A DNA stretch of 9,058 nt from Deltaproteobacteria bacterium (GCA_029932035.1 JAOZQV010000058.1:1-9058), one strand, 5' to 3'. Positions 1 to 6,515 are shown, counted from the stretch's first letter. Numbers and translations: made by a program. Notes: generated by a model from the letters alone, not told the origin.

Positions 1-1022
1 TGCAGGATGTTTACAAGGCCATCGGACGGGTATCCCCCACCGATGCAACGGTGCTTATACGGGGTGAGTCAGGTACAGGGAAGGAGTTGGTAGCCAGGGC
101 CATATATCAACATAGCCTCCGGGCAGACAAGCCTTTTCTCGTCATCAACTGTGTTGCCATTCCCGAGAACCTGTTAGAAAGCGAGCTTTTCGGATACGAA
201 AAAGGGGCCTTTACCGGCGCATCCCATCGGCGTGTGGGAAAGATCGAACAGGCAAACAGCGGTACGGTATTTTTGGACGAAATCGGCGACATGCCTTCCA
301 GTATACAGGCCAAAATATTGAGGCTCCTCCAGGAAAAAAACATCGAGCGCCTCGGAGGCAGGGATACTATCCCAGTGGATGTGCGGATAATTGCAGCCAC
401 CAATCGTAACCTGGAAGAGGCCCTTTCCGAAGGCCGCTTTCGTGAAGATCTCTATTACCGTCTCAAGGTGGTTACCATCTGGCTCCCTCCCCTTCGAGAG
501 CGGCCCGGGGATATCCCACTCCTGACAAAATACTTCCTTGTTAGGTCTGCCGCAGACTTCGGCATGGATAATCCCGGAATTACTGAAGAGGCCATATCGG
601 CACTCAGCGGCTATTCATGGCCGGGCAACGTTAGGGAAATTGGCAACACCCTGCAGAAGGCATTGATATTTAACAGGGGCGCTCCCGTTCGACCTGAGGA
701 TATCGCCCAGGCCATCAGCGGTATGGACGTGGATTCGGGGGCAGCTAATGAAACAACAGAAAAGGCTATCTCCAAATGGGTATACGAGGCCCTGACCTCT
801 AAAGGTACGGCCCACTTGTTTGATTCATGCATGGATCGGTTTGCCGCTATTCTGATCCGTGAGGCGCTCAACCTTACAGGAGGCAACCGTTCCCGTGCGG
901 CCAAACTCTTGGGCCTTTCAAGACCAACCCTTCATTCCAAGATAGACAAATTTGGCCTCAAATTCAAAACATCGGTCACAGGGCTCCTGCCAAAAAAAGA
1001 GGCAAATAAAAACGTCTTGTGA
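1..1022 (+). CDS. Sigma-54-dependent transcriptional activator, NtrC type (5' end outside window)
   Basis: Enhancer-binding protein that uses ATP hydrolysis to open sigma-54 RNA polymerase complexes. The frame is open from base 3, so the N-terminal sensory or receiver domain and the true start are missing; 339 residues are visible. Numbering from the codon at base 3: Walker A GESGTGKE at 21-28, sigma-54 contact loop GAFTGA at 68-73, Walker B-type GTVFLDEIGD at 87-96, sensor-I region RIIAATN at 128-134, arginine-finger region FREDLYYRL, then LPPLRERPGDIP and WPGNVRE. A Fis-type helix-turn-helix (GGNRSRAAKLLGLSRPTLHSKI, written here only as its key pattern) occupies about 293-315. The visible start, QDVYKAIGR, resembles the opening of the NtrC AAA+ domain. 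The GTG at 51 is an internal valine, not a start. The next gene lies 388 bp downstream behind a sigma-54 promoter, so this activator is a plausible controller of the cluster (inference). All catalytic motifs look intact. Confidence 0.95.
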   Translation, partial: QDVYKAIGRVSPTDATVLIRGESGTGKELVARAIYQHSLRADKPFLVINCVAIPENLLESELFGYEKGAFTGASHRRVGKIEQANSGTVFLDEIGDMPSSIQAKILRLLQEKNIERLGGRDTIPVDVRIIAATNRNLEEALSEGRFREDLYYRLKVVTIWLPPLRERPGDIPLLTKYFLVRSAADFGMDNPGITEEAISALSGYSWPGNVREIGNTLQKALIFNRGAPVRPEDIAQAISGMDVDSGAANETTEKAISKWVYEALTSKGTAHLFDSCMDRFAAILIREALNLTGGNRSRAAKLLGLSRPTLHSKIDKFGLKFKTSVTGLLPKKEANKNVL

Positions 1023-1026
1023 TTCA

Positions 1027-1052
1027 AGGCCCTTCCTCCGGGATCAGGGCCT
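1027..1052 (+). terminator. Hairpin just after the activator gene, possible weak terminator
   Basis: AGGCCCT (1027-1033) pairs perfectly with AGGGCCT (1046-1052) across a 12-nt loop, five bases after the TGA stop. No T-run follows, so it is not a canonical intrinsic terminator. It could be a 3' mRNA-end stabiliser or a Rho-assisted stop. Confidence 0.35.
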
Positions 1053-1067
1053 AACTTATGCCCAGTC

Positions 1068-1093
1068 TTTACAAACTGTAAAAAATACCGACA
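1068..1093 (+). promoter_or_regulatory. Putative upstream activator site 1 (enhancer for the sigma-54 regulator)
   Basis: A perfect palindrome TTTACA-AAC-TGTAAA (1068-1082) is followed by an A-tract and ACCGACA. The same 26-bp block recurs at 6379-6404 with 22 identical positions. Its centre (1075) is 116 bp upstream of the GG of the -24 box, a normal distance for an enhancer-binding-protein site. The conservation and matched spacing are directly visible; that the activator encoded just upstream binds here is inference. Confidence 0.7.
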
Positions 1094-1189
1094 TCTCTTC
1101 CCTCCCGTTAAACAGACTCTAATCTTTCCAAAAAAAATAATTCCCATTATTTTTAATAGGTTAAATCAATCTTCAAGGAATGTGGTTTT

Positions 1190-1205
1190 TGGCACAATCA
1201 TTGCT
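1190..1205 (+). promoter_or_regulatory. Sigma-54 (-24/-12) promoter of the transporter operon
   Basis: TGGCAC-AATCA-TTGCT matches the sigma-54 consensus TGGCAC-N5-TTGCW at every defined position. GG and GC are correctly spaced (1191-1192 and 1203-1204), and a T-run precedes the -24 box, as it does at the second promoter at 6500. Predicted transcription start is near 1216, giving a leader of about 195 nt before the transporter ATG. Confidence 0.88.
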
Positions 1206-1221
1206 TTTGTCATTAGTCAAC

Positions 1222-1253
1222 CACCGAAGAAATAGGTCTCTATTCCTTTGGTG
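1222..1253 (+). other. Long hairpin in the 5' leader of the transporter mRNA
   Basis: CACCGAAGAAATAG (1222-1235) pairs with CTATTCCTTTGGTG (1240-1253) across a 4-nt loop. The stem is 14 bp with one G-U wobble and one A-C mismatch. It begins about 6 nt after the predicted transcription start, so it could protect the 5' end or act as an operator. There is no following T-run, which argues against an attenuator. Confidence 0.45.
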
Positions 1254-1410
1254 TATGCCCTTTTACCGTCACCTCACCATCTGCATTTAATTATGCTGAC
1301 TTCTCCCCTGGCCTAAAAGGGGGGATTTTACTGGGGTTTGATAAGAGGTTCTTTAGGCATAGTGTCATAATGATGGGTGCATTACTAAACAGGCAATTAA
1401 GGAGGCGGAT

Positions 1411-3060
1411 ATGGGTGATCACGTGGCAGTTGAAACCAACCGTAAATTAGGATTCTGGGCGAGCAAACCCGGGTATAAGCCCATCCTTTTGTTAATCGCG
1501 GCGCTGGTCTTTGTGGCGGTGGTGATCGTTCCCCCCCCGCAGAGCATGATCGATCTGGTAAGCAAAGTAAGTCCTCCGGGATATCAGTTGGGCCGGGAAT
1601 GCAACACAATCGCTGATACCATGAATCAAAAGCTTCACCCAAAGGCTTTTAAGGCAAACATGAAGCAGGACCAAAAGGGGTTGTCGGATTCCAAGCCCCT
1701 CATGACGGACAGACAGGCTGCGCAATTGGCAAAGACAATGTTAGCCATATTCTTTTTGGCCGTCTTTTTCTGGGCAACGGAAGCCCTGCCGTTAGGCGCC
1801 ACCGATCTCCTTGTAGCCGTAATGCTCTATCTCTTCTGCATCCTCCCTGTCAATGAGATATCCAAGGCGTATATGAAGGACGCCGTCTTCTTTATCTTCG
1901 GCATATTGGCAGTGGCCGTGGGGGTCGCAAAGACCGGACTCGACAAGCGGATCGGACTGATACTCCTGAGCCGCATAAAGAGCGCCAAGGGCTTTGCCTT
2001 TATATTTATTCCCCTTCTGGCAATGTCTGCAAGTTTCTTGTCCGAGCACGCCCTGGTGGCCCTCCTCATCCCGGTCCTCATGGGTGTTTATAAGGTGACC
2101 TGCAGGATGTACGGGGTGGAAAAGGATAGAGCCTTGGCGATCTTTCTCCTGCTCGGCATATGTTTTGCGGCGAATCACGGGGGGCCCGGGTCTCCTGCCG
2201 CCGGAGGACGAAATGCCATCATGGTGGGCTACCTGATGGAGTATGGTGATCCGATCTCATTCCTTGACTGGATGAAATACGGCATGCCCTTTGTCCCGCT
2301 CATGGGCGTGGTCATCGGGGCCTATATGTATATCCGTCTTAAATCCAAATTCTTAGTGAAAGATGTAAACCCGAGCGAGATCGTAAAGGCGGAAGTGGCC
2401 AAGATGCCCAAGTTCGGCGGAAAAGAGGCGATGATGGCGGTTATCCTTGTCTGTCTCGTCGCAGCATGGATCATCTTAGGTGAACATTACGGTTTGGGCG
2501 GCCCCACGCTCTATGCCGTTGTTGCCATGTTTCTCTGCCGTATTGTGGGCTGGGACGACATCCAGGATGGGGTGGCCTTTGATGTGGTGGGTCTCTACGC
2601 CGCCGCCTGTGCCATGGGCGTTGGTCTCAAATTTACCGGCGGCGCCCTTTGGTTGGCAAACACCTTTGTGGCACTGTTGCCGGAGAGCATATCCCACGGC
2701 GATGGACTGGTTATCGGAGTTAGTCTGTTAACCGGCGTAATGACCAATTTCATGAGTGACGGGGCAACCGTGGCAGCCCTCGGCCCCATCGTTCTCCCCA
2801 TGGCGAGTTTAGCCGGTATCAGCGTCTGGAAACTGGGTTTAGCCTGCGCGTTTTCTTCCTCCTTTGCCAACTTTTTAGTTGTGGGAACCCCCAATAATGC
2901 TATAGCATTCGGCATGGGCAAGGACCCTGAGACCGGAGAAAGGCTGCTGAGCGTCTTCGATTTTGTAAAATTCGGGCTCCCTGTAACCATTCTGGCATGG
3001 CTTGTCCTCTGGTTCTGGACCATATTGGGGTACTGGCAGTTCATGTCATGGCCTCATTAA
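1411..3060 (+). CDS. DASS/SLC13-type anion (probably carboxylate) transporter, divergent ion-site motifs
   Basis: Integral membrane permease of 549 residues with roughly a dozen hydrophobic segments. Family signs: ATEALPLGATDLL (about 122-134), the segment FGILAVAVGVAKTGLDKRIGL (divided at the conserved KTGLDKRI), and the paired repeat regions MSASFLSEHALVALLIPV and TNFMSDGATVAALGPI, plus a C-terminal VGTPNNAIAFG. Known DASS proteins carry Ser-Asn-Thr sodium-site motifs in the two repeats; here the aligned triplets read SEH (211-213) and SDG (449-451). A polar insert at about 42-105 separates the first and second membrane segments, probably outside the cytoplasm, and lengthens the N-terminus. 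The start is set by AAGGAGG 5 nt upstream. It is first in the sigma-54-driven operon ahead of HK1 and RR1, so the kinases may sense its substrate (inference). Substrate unknown: dicarboxylate, sulfonate or another anion are all possible. Confidence 0.8.
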   Translation: MGDHVAVETNRKLGFWASKPGYKPILLLIAALVFVAVVIVPPPQSMIDLVSKVSPPGYQLGRECNTIADTMNQKLHPKAFKANMKQDQKGLSDSKPLMTDRQAAQLAKTMLAIFFLAVFFWATEALPLGATDLLVAVMLYLFCILPVNEISKAYMKDAVFFIFGILAVAVGVAKTGLDKRIGLILLSRIKSAKGFAFIFIPLLAMSASFLSEHALVALLIPVLMGVYKVTCRMYGVEKDRALAIFLLLGICFAANHGGPGSPAAGGRNAIMVGYLMEYGDPISFLDWMKYGMPFVPLMGVVIGAYMYIRLKSKFLVKDVNPSEIVKAEVAKMPKFGGKEAMMAVILVCLVAAWIILGEHYGLGGPTLYAVVAMFLCRIVGWDDIQDGVAFDVVGLYAAACAMGVGLKFTGGALWLANTFVALLPESISHGDGLVIGVSLLTGVMTNFMSDGATVAALGPIVLPMASLAGISVWKLGLACAFSSSFANFLVVGTPNNAIAFGMGKDPETGERLLSVFDFVKFGLPVTILAWLVLWFWTILGYWQFMSWPH

Positions 3061-3188
3061 TTGAATGCTGGTTGTAGCATAGCGGAAATCCCGTCTTCAG
3101 CGGGAATACTGGATTCTGGATAGTTGGCTATGGGACGTATTCCTTGTGTCTTACGCCTTATGCCTTTTGCCCTACACCTTGAGGACAC
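3061..3188 (+). other. Transporter-HK1 spacer with a hairpin and degenerate heptamer repeats
   Basis: TCCCG (3089-3093) and CGGGA (3101-3105) form a short GC hairpin of the kind common in dispersed intergenic repeats; no T-run follows. At 3151-3178 four degenerate 7-mers follow each other: TTACGCC, TTATGCC, TTTTGCC, CTACACC. GAGGA (3181-3185) is the probable ribosome binding site of HK1. No convincing -24/-12 promoter is present, so HK1 is probably co-transcribed with the transporter. Confidence 0.5.
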
Positions 3189-4850
3189 ATGAAGACATCT
3201 CTCTATACAAATCTTCAAAGAAAGATCATCATCATAACGCTGGTGGTCTCTCTTGCCCCACTCGTCATCCTTGGCGCAACGATCTATCATCAGTTTGCCG
3301 GGATGTGTGAGGAGAAGATTGATGAACAGATAAGATACCGGTCCAGGGCCCAGGCAGAGGCTGTAGACCTGTTTCTCAAGGAGCGCACTGCAATCCTCTG
3401 CGCCATGGCAGACACCCACACGTTCAACGAGATGACCGATGAAGGGAATCTTGCCAGCATATTTGAGGTCATGAACACACGGGCGGGGGCCTTTGTTGAT
3501 CTCGGAGTGATCTCCAATTCAGGCCAGCACCTCGCTTACGTTGGACCCTATGCTTTGAAAGGCCTCAATTACTATCAACAGCCGTGGTTTGATGATGTGA
3601 TGAGCAAGGGCGTTTTCATCAGCAATGTGTATATGGGGTACAGGAAGTCCCCCCACTTTATTATTGCTGTTCGTCGCCAGGAAGGGCTCAATAGCTGGAT
3701 CCTCAGGGCGACCATTGATCCTGATGTCTTCGGAGACATTGTGCGTTCGGCCCAGGTGGGAAAAACGGGTGATGCCTACATCGTTGATCGAAAGGGGGTT
3801 TACCAGACCTGTCCTCGCTTCAAGGGAGACATATTGACTCAGTCTCACCTGAATACCCGTGTGTTTGGCACGGGAACTACGGTTATCGAAGAAAGGAATG
3901 TTAAAGGAGAAGAAACGCTCTATGCGGGGAGTTGGCTTAAGGATAACAAATGGCTCCTTGTCATCAGCCAGGGAGTGGCAGAGGAGATGACCGGCCTGTT
4001 TGCGACACGCATCGCGGAGATCGTGATTATTGCTTGCGGCTTCTTAGCAATTATTTTAGCAACCGTTCTTACAACCCAGATGATCATCAAACGGCTAAGA
4101 GAAACCGATTCTAGGATGAATGAACTCAATGCCCAACTCGTTCAGTCAGACAAATTAGCCGCCTTAGGCAAGATGGCCGCAGGGGTGGCCCATGAAATCA
4201 ATAATCCCCTCGCTGTTATCCTGCAAAAAACCGGGTGGATGGACGACCTGTTGGATGAAGAGGAGTTCCGGGAGAGTGAAAACTACCAGGAATATAAAGA
4301 GTCCTTGGGTAAAATTGAAGATCATGTGGAGCGGGCCAGAAAAGTAGTCCACAATATGTTAGGCTACGCCCGGAAGATGGAACCTCACTTAGAGGATGTG
4401 GATGTTAACAGCACATTGACACAGACCATCGATCTGCTTAAAAACCATGCGCTCAACAACAATATCGAGATTACAACGGAGCTTTCCGATGATTTGCCGA
4501 TCATTGCCAGCGATCAGTCCCAGCTCCAGCAGGTTTTCCTGAATCTGATGACCAATGCCATTGACGCCATCGGTTCGGAGGGCCTGATTGAGATCACGAG
4601 CAGGGAGGTTGATTCTTTCATAAATGTTGATATAACGGACAACGGACCGGGGATTCCCGAAGATAAACAAAAAAAGGTATTTGATCCCTTCTTTACCACC
4701 AAAGAGACCGGCAAGGGAACTGGTCTTGGCCTGTGGGTCAGTTATGATATCATAGCAAAGATGGAAGGGAGTATCAGGATCAAGAGCGAAGAAGGCGAAG
4801 GTACCACTTTCACTGTTGAAATCCCCATTGTGGAACCGGAAAAGAAATAG
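3189..4850 (+). CDS. Membrane sensor histidine kinase with periplasmic Cache-type domain (HK1)
   Basis: A 553-residue two-component sensor kinase. Order: short cytoplasmic N-terminus, membrane segment 13-35, a large extracytoplasmic sensor (about 36-270), membrane segment about 275-297, coiled linker, then DHp and ATPase domains. The sensor contains FVDLG, YVGPY, the WF pair near 133-134, PHFIIA and VGKTGDAYIVD, a pattern typical of double-Cache small-molecule sensors. Kinase motifs are complete: H-box AHEINNP with His335 as predicted phosphorylation site, N-box LNLMTNAIDAI (Asn456), G1 DNGPGIP (484-490), DPFFTTK, G2 GKGTGLGL (508-515). No HAMP domain is evident. Start ATG has GAGGA 4 nt upstream. 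It lies 128 bp after the transporter. Its TAG stop falls inside the 8-bp duplication of an inserted element. Without the insert RR1 would start 43 nt downstream, making RR1 the likely partner. HK2 is a clear paralogue. The ligand is unknown. Confidence 0.93.
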   Translation: MKTSLYTNLQRKIIIITLVVSLAPLVILGATIYHQFAGMCEEKIDEQIRYRSRAQAEAVDLFLKERTAILCAMADTHTFNEMTDEGNLASIFEVMNTRAGAFVDLGVISNSGQHLAYVGPYALKGLNYYQQPWFDDVMSKGVFISNVYMGYRKSPHFIIAVRRQEGLNSWILRATIDPDVFGDIVRSAQVGKTGDAYIVDRKGVYQTCPRFKGDILTQSHLNTRVFGTGTTVIEERNVKGEETLYAGSWLKDNKWLLVISQGVAEEMTGLFATRIAEIVIIACGFLAIILATVLTTQMIIKRLRETDSRMNELNAQLVQSDKLAALGKMAAGVAHEINNPLAVILQKTGWMDDLLDEEEFRESENYQEYKESLGKIEDHVERARKVVHNMLGYARKMEPHLEDVDVNSTLTQTIDLLKNHALNNNIEITTELSDDLPIIASDQSQLQQVFLNLMTNAIDAIGSEGLIEITSREVDSFINVDITDNGPGIPEDKQKKVFDPFFTTKETGKGTGLGLWVSYDIIAKMEGSIRIKSEEGEGTTFTVEIPIVEPEKK

Positions 4851-4851
4851 G

Positions 4852-5014
4852 GTAGCCGTTCACGGGTTCAAAGATTAAGGGTTCAAAGGTTAAGGGATGA
4901 GATAGCTTTCCTGTTTTCATAATCCTAATCTTACTCAACACGATTATGATTAAGAGTACGATTAAGATTATGAATCCAAAAAGAACATTAACCTCTAAAC
5001 CTGTGAACGATTAC
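4852..5014. mobile_element. MITE-like element 1 (163 bp, IS66-type ends) with 8-bp target duplication
   Basis: An exact 8-bp direct repeat GAAATAGG flanks the element (4844-4851 and 5015-5022). Left end GTAGCCGTTCACGGGTT (4852-4868) and the reverse complement of 4998-5014, GTAATCGTTCACAGGTT, match at 14 of 17 positions; weaker matching runs to about 29 bp. GTAA tips plus 8-bp duplications are the established signature of IS66-family elements. The interior is non-coding and contains a second inverted repeat (4916-4974) and the tandem units GGGTTCAAAGATTAA/GGGTTCAAAGGTTAA (4864-4893). It lies between HK1 and RR1, and the left duplication includes the HK1 stop codon. There is no transposase, so movement would need one supplied in trans. 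Family assignment is inference; boundaries are visible. Confidence 0.8.
4916..4974. repeat. Inner inverted repeat of element 1
   Basis: Arms 4916-4936 and 4954-4974 (TTCATAATCCTAATC... against ...GATTAAGATTATGAA) pair over 21 bp with two mismatches around a 17-nt loop. In RNA this makes a strong stem-loop between the HK1 and RR1 coding regions. The sequence is built from degenerate GATTA-containing units. Confidence 0.7.
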
Positions 5015-5064
5015 GAAATAGGGGCTCAACCACTTAACGGGTTCAATATAGGGAGGATTGTCAA

Positions 5065-5529
5065 ATGGATGATTTTAGGGCTTTGATTGTGGATGACGAA
5101 GAGGATTTCCTGGAGACCTTGGTGAAACGCCTGCATAAACGGAACATCGATACGACCGGCGTAGCAAGCGGAGAACAGGCGCTGGAAATAATGAAGAAAA
5201 AGCTCTTTGACGTTGTCATATTGGACGTCAAGATGCCGGGGGGCATGGATGGGATTGAAGCGCTCAGGGAGATGAAAAAGATCCAGCCCTTGGCAGAAGT
5301 CCTTTTGCTTACAGGGCATGCGTCTGTAGAAACCAGCATTGAGGGGATGAAGTTAGGGGCCTTTGACTACCTCCTGAAGCCGATAAAACTCGAAGAGCTT
5401 CTTGTGAAATTAGCCCAGGCCTTTGAAAAAAAAGATTCACACGATCAGAAAATCCGGAGCGCCAGGATAAAAGAGCTGGTGCGCTTTCCAGGGCGGGTCC
5501 TCCAGCAGGAAAAGGAAGAAAAATCGTAA
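5065..5529 (+). CDS. Receiver-only response regulator (RR1)
   Basis: A 154-residue CheY-like single receiver domain with no DNA-binding or enzymatic output. The acidic pocket is VDDEED (Asp10, Asp11), the phospho-acceptor is Asp54 in VVILDVKMP, the switch Thr is Thr83 in LLLTGHAS, and the conserved Lys is Lys105 in DYLLKPI. The usual MPGMDG loop carries one extra glycine (MPGGMDG) directly after the phosphorylation site. A charged tail of about 30 residues (KIRSARIKELVRFPGRVLQQ) follows the domain and has a counterpart in RR2, so it may be a docking segment. GGGAGG at about 5051-5056 precedes the ATG at a suitable distance. It lies after HK1, from which it is now separated by element 1. Likely role: accept phosphate from HK1 and pass it on, compete for it, or act by protein contact; the target is not shown by sequence. 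Confidence 0.93.
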   Translation: MDDFRALIVDDEEDFLETLVKRLHKRNIDTTGVASGEQALEIMKKKLFDVVILDVKMPGGMDGIEALREMKKIQPLAEVLLLTGHASVETSIEGMKLGAFDYLLKPIKLEELLVKLAQAFEKKDSHDQKIRSARIKELVRFPGRVLQQEKEEKS

Positions 5530-5538
5530 GGTTCAAGG

Positions 5539-6164
5539 ATGGATAGATTGGCGTCTTCATTAAAGGAAGACTTTCAGTGGAAGAACAAGGGAGAGCAGGT
5601 CTTGCGCTATATCCCCGTTGTTATTGCTGTTGCTCTTTGTTCTAATGCCGCGGCCATACTTTATGCAGTAAGACAGGGGAAGGGATTGTCACTCCATGTC
5701 CTGGTGATCCTGATGGTCTTAGCCGCAGCGACTTCAATCCTCCTGATCGCTCTTCTCTTCTGGTCCCGTTCCTTAGGGCGAGAGGCTGCAACCCGGACCA
5801 GGGAGATCACAGACGAGAAAAATCACCTTCAACGGGTCATCAGGGGTGTGAAAATTCCTCTCATAGGCTGGGACCCGGCGAGAAGTATCATCTTTTTGAA
5901 CCAGGCCTTTGAAAAGATGAGCGGCTGGACAGAAGAGGCGTTAATCGAGGGGGGTGTTGAATCTCTGTTTCCGGAAGAAGGGTGCTATCAGTCCCTCAAG
6001 ACGATTGAAGAAACCTCAATGAATGAATACTGGGAAAAGGGACCGGACTCGGATTGTGGGTAAATTACGTTATCATAACAAAGATGGGGGGCAGTATTAC
6101 TCTCGAAAGCAAAGCCGGAGAAGGCGCTACCTTTAGAGTGAACCTTCCCATCCACCCATCCTAA
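5539..6164 (+). pseudogene. Remnant of a PAS histidine kinase with an internal deletion and frame change
   Basis: The 5' part (5539-6063, 174 residues) has two membrane segments (about 24-44 and 53-73), a linker helix and the start of a PAS domain (IGWDPARSIIFLNQAFEKMSGW), reaching EYWE before reading out of frame to TAA at 6061. From 6033, another frame reads GKGTGLGLWVNYVIITK, continuing to a normal kinase C-terminus and stopping at TAA 6162-6164. The G2 box of the ATPase domain therefore follows directly on the end of a PAS domain. The rest of PAS, the DHp domain with its phosphorylatable His, and the N and G1 boxes are absent. In the second frame a TGA lies at 6024-6026, placing the junction at about 6027-6040. 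No active kinase can be made. It starts 9 nt after RR1, so it was probably the last gene of that operon. The C-terminal piece resembles HK1 (shared GLGLWV). Confidence 0.88.
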
Positions 6165-6378
6165 TCATCTGACTAAGGCGTAATGCCCAAGGCTCAAGGC
6201 GCGAGGAACACAGCCAGGAATCAATCATCCAACCATCCCATTAGTCCATCCATCCTGCATCGTTCATCCATGCATTCATCCTGAAATGCATTTACTGCGG
6301 AATTCAGATTTTGTCCCGCCTTATGGCCGTACACATCCGTCCAATCCCCTGTACCCAGTACCTAATACCCAAGATCCC
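6165..6378. other. Non-coding low-complexity spacer
   Basis: There is no plausible gene. It contains degenerate 7-mers (AAGGCGT, AATGCCC, AAGGCTC, AAGGCGC around 6174-6201), a CATCC/CATCCA-rich stretch (about 6222-6282) and a small hairpin ATGCATT/AATGCAT (6270-6276 with 6285-6291). The 7-mers are the reverse complement of the type found at 3151-3178. No clear terminator for the preceding operon is seen. Confidence 0.5.
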
Positions 6379-6404
6379 TTTACAACCTGCAAAAAATCCT
6401 GACA
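6379..6404 (+). promoter_or_regulatory. Putative upstream activator site 2 (copy of the 1068-1093 element)
   Basis: TTTACA-ACC-TGCAAA (6379-6393) followed by an A-tract and CCTGACA; 22 of 26 positions are identical to the element at 1068-1093. Its centre (6386) is 115 bp before the GG of the -24 box at 6501, against 116 bp for site 1. One arm departs from a perfect palindrome by a single base (TGCAAA for TGTAAA). Surrounding sequence is unrelated to site 1, so the conservation is probably functional rather than a recent duplication. Confidence 0.7.
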
Positions 6405-6499
6405 CACCTATTGAAATCCTTTATCACTCCAAGCGCCTCCAGGCTTGATAATATCAATAAATCTGAATAGTTATGAAGCGTCACCCCTGATCTCCTTTT

Positions 6500-6515
6500 T
6501 GGCACGAAGTTTGCC
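6500..6515 (+). promoter_or_regulatory. Sigma-54 (-24/-12) promoter of the HK2-RR2 operon
   Basis: TGGCAC-GAAGT-TTGCC matches the sigma-54 consensus in both boxes with the correct 5-bp spacer, preceded by a T-run (CTTTTTGGCAC) as at 1190. Predicted transcription start is near 6526, inside the 8-bp target duplication of element 2. The promoter boxes themselves were not disturbed by the insertion. Confidence 0.88.

Larger units (their letters stand above)
1023..1410 (+). promoter_or_regulatory. Regulatory intergenic region upstream of the transporter operon
   Basis: This 388-bp gene-free stretch holds, in order, the post-activator hairpin, a palindromic putative activator site (1068-1093), an A/T-rich spacer, the -24/-12 promoter (1190-1205) and a leader of about 195 nt. 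The leader has a long hairpin (1222-1253) and a weaker 5-bp hairpin, CCCCT 1305-1309 with AGGGG 1318-1322. A strong ribosome binding site AAGGAGG (1399-1405) lies 5 nt before the ATG at 1411. No tRNA, recognised riboswitch or further ORF is seen. Confidence 0.7.

Noticed and set aside
51..53. GTG at 51 as the start of the activator gene
   Set aside because: The frame is open upstream and already encodes conserved AAA+ sequence (QDVYKAIGR); the codon is internal.
1792..2178. Reverse-strand open frames inside the transporter and kinase genes
   Set aside because: They lie opposite clearly conserved coding sequence and have no family motifs; they are antisense shadows.
3121..3160. Possible -24/-12 promoter before HK1 (TGGGACGTATTCCTTG)
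   Set aside because: Neither box matches the TGGCAC / TTGC consensus at the invariant positions.
6222..6282. CATCC-rich repeats considered as a CRISPR array
   Set aside because: Units are very short and irregular, without constant repeats or unique spacers of uniform length; it is low-complexity sequence.
6452..6464. Possible IHF site (TATCAATAAATCT) between activator site 2 and its promoter
   Set aside because: The 3' half deviates from the TTR consensus, and the only similar ATCAA string upstream of promoter 1 (1164-1169) is at a different distance; support is too weak.
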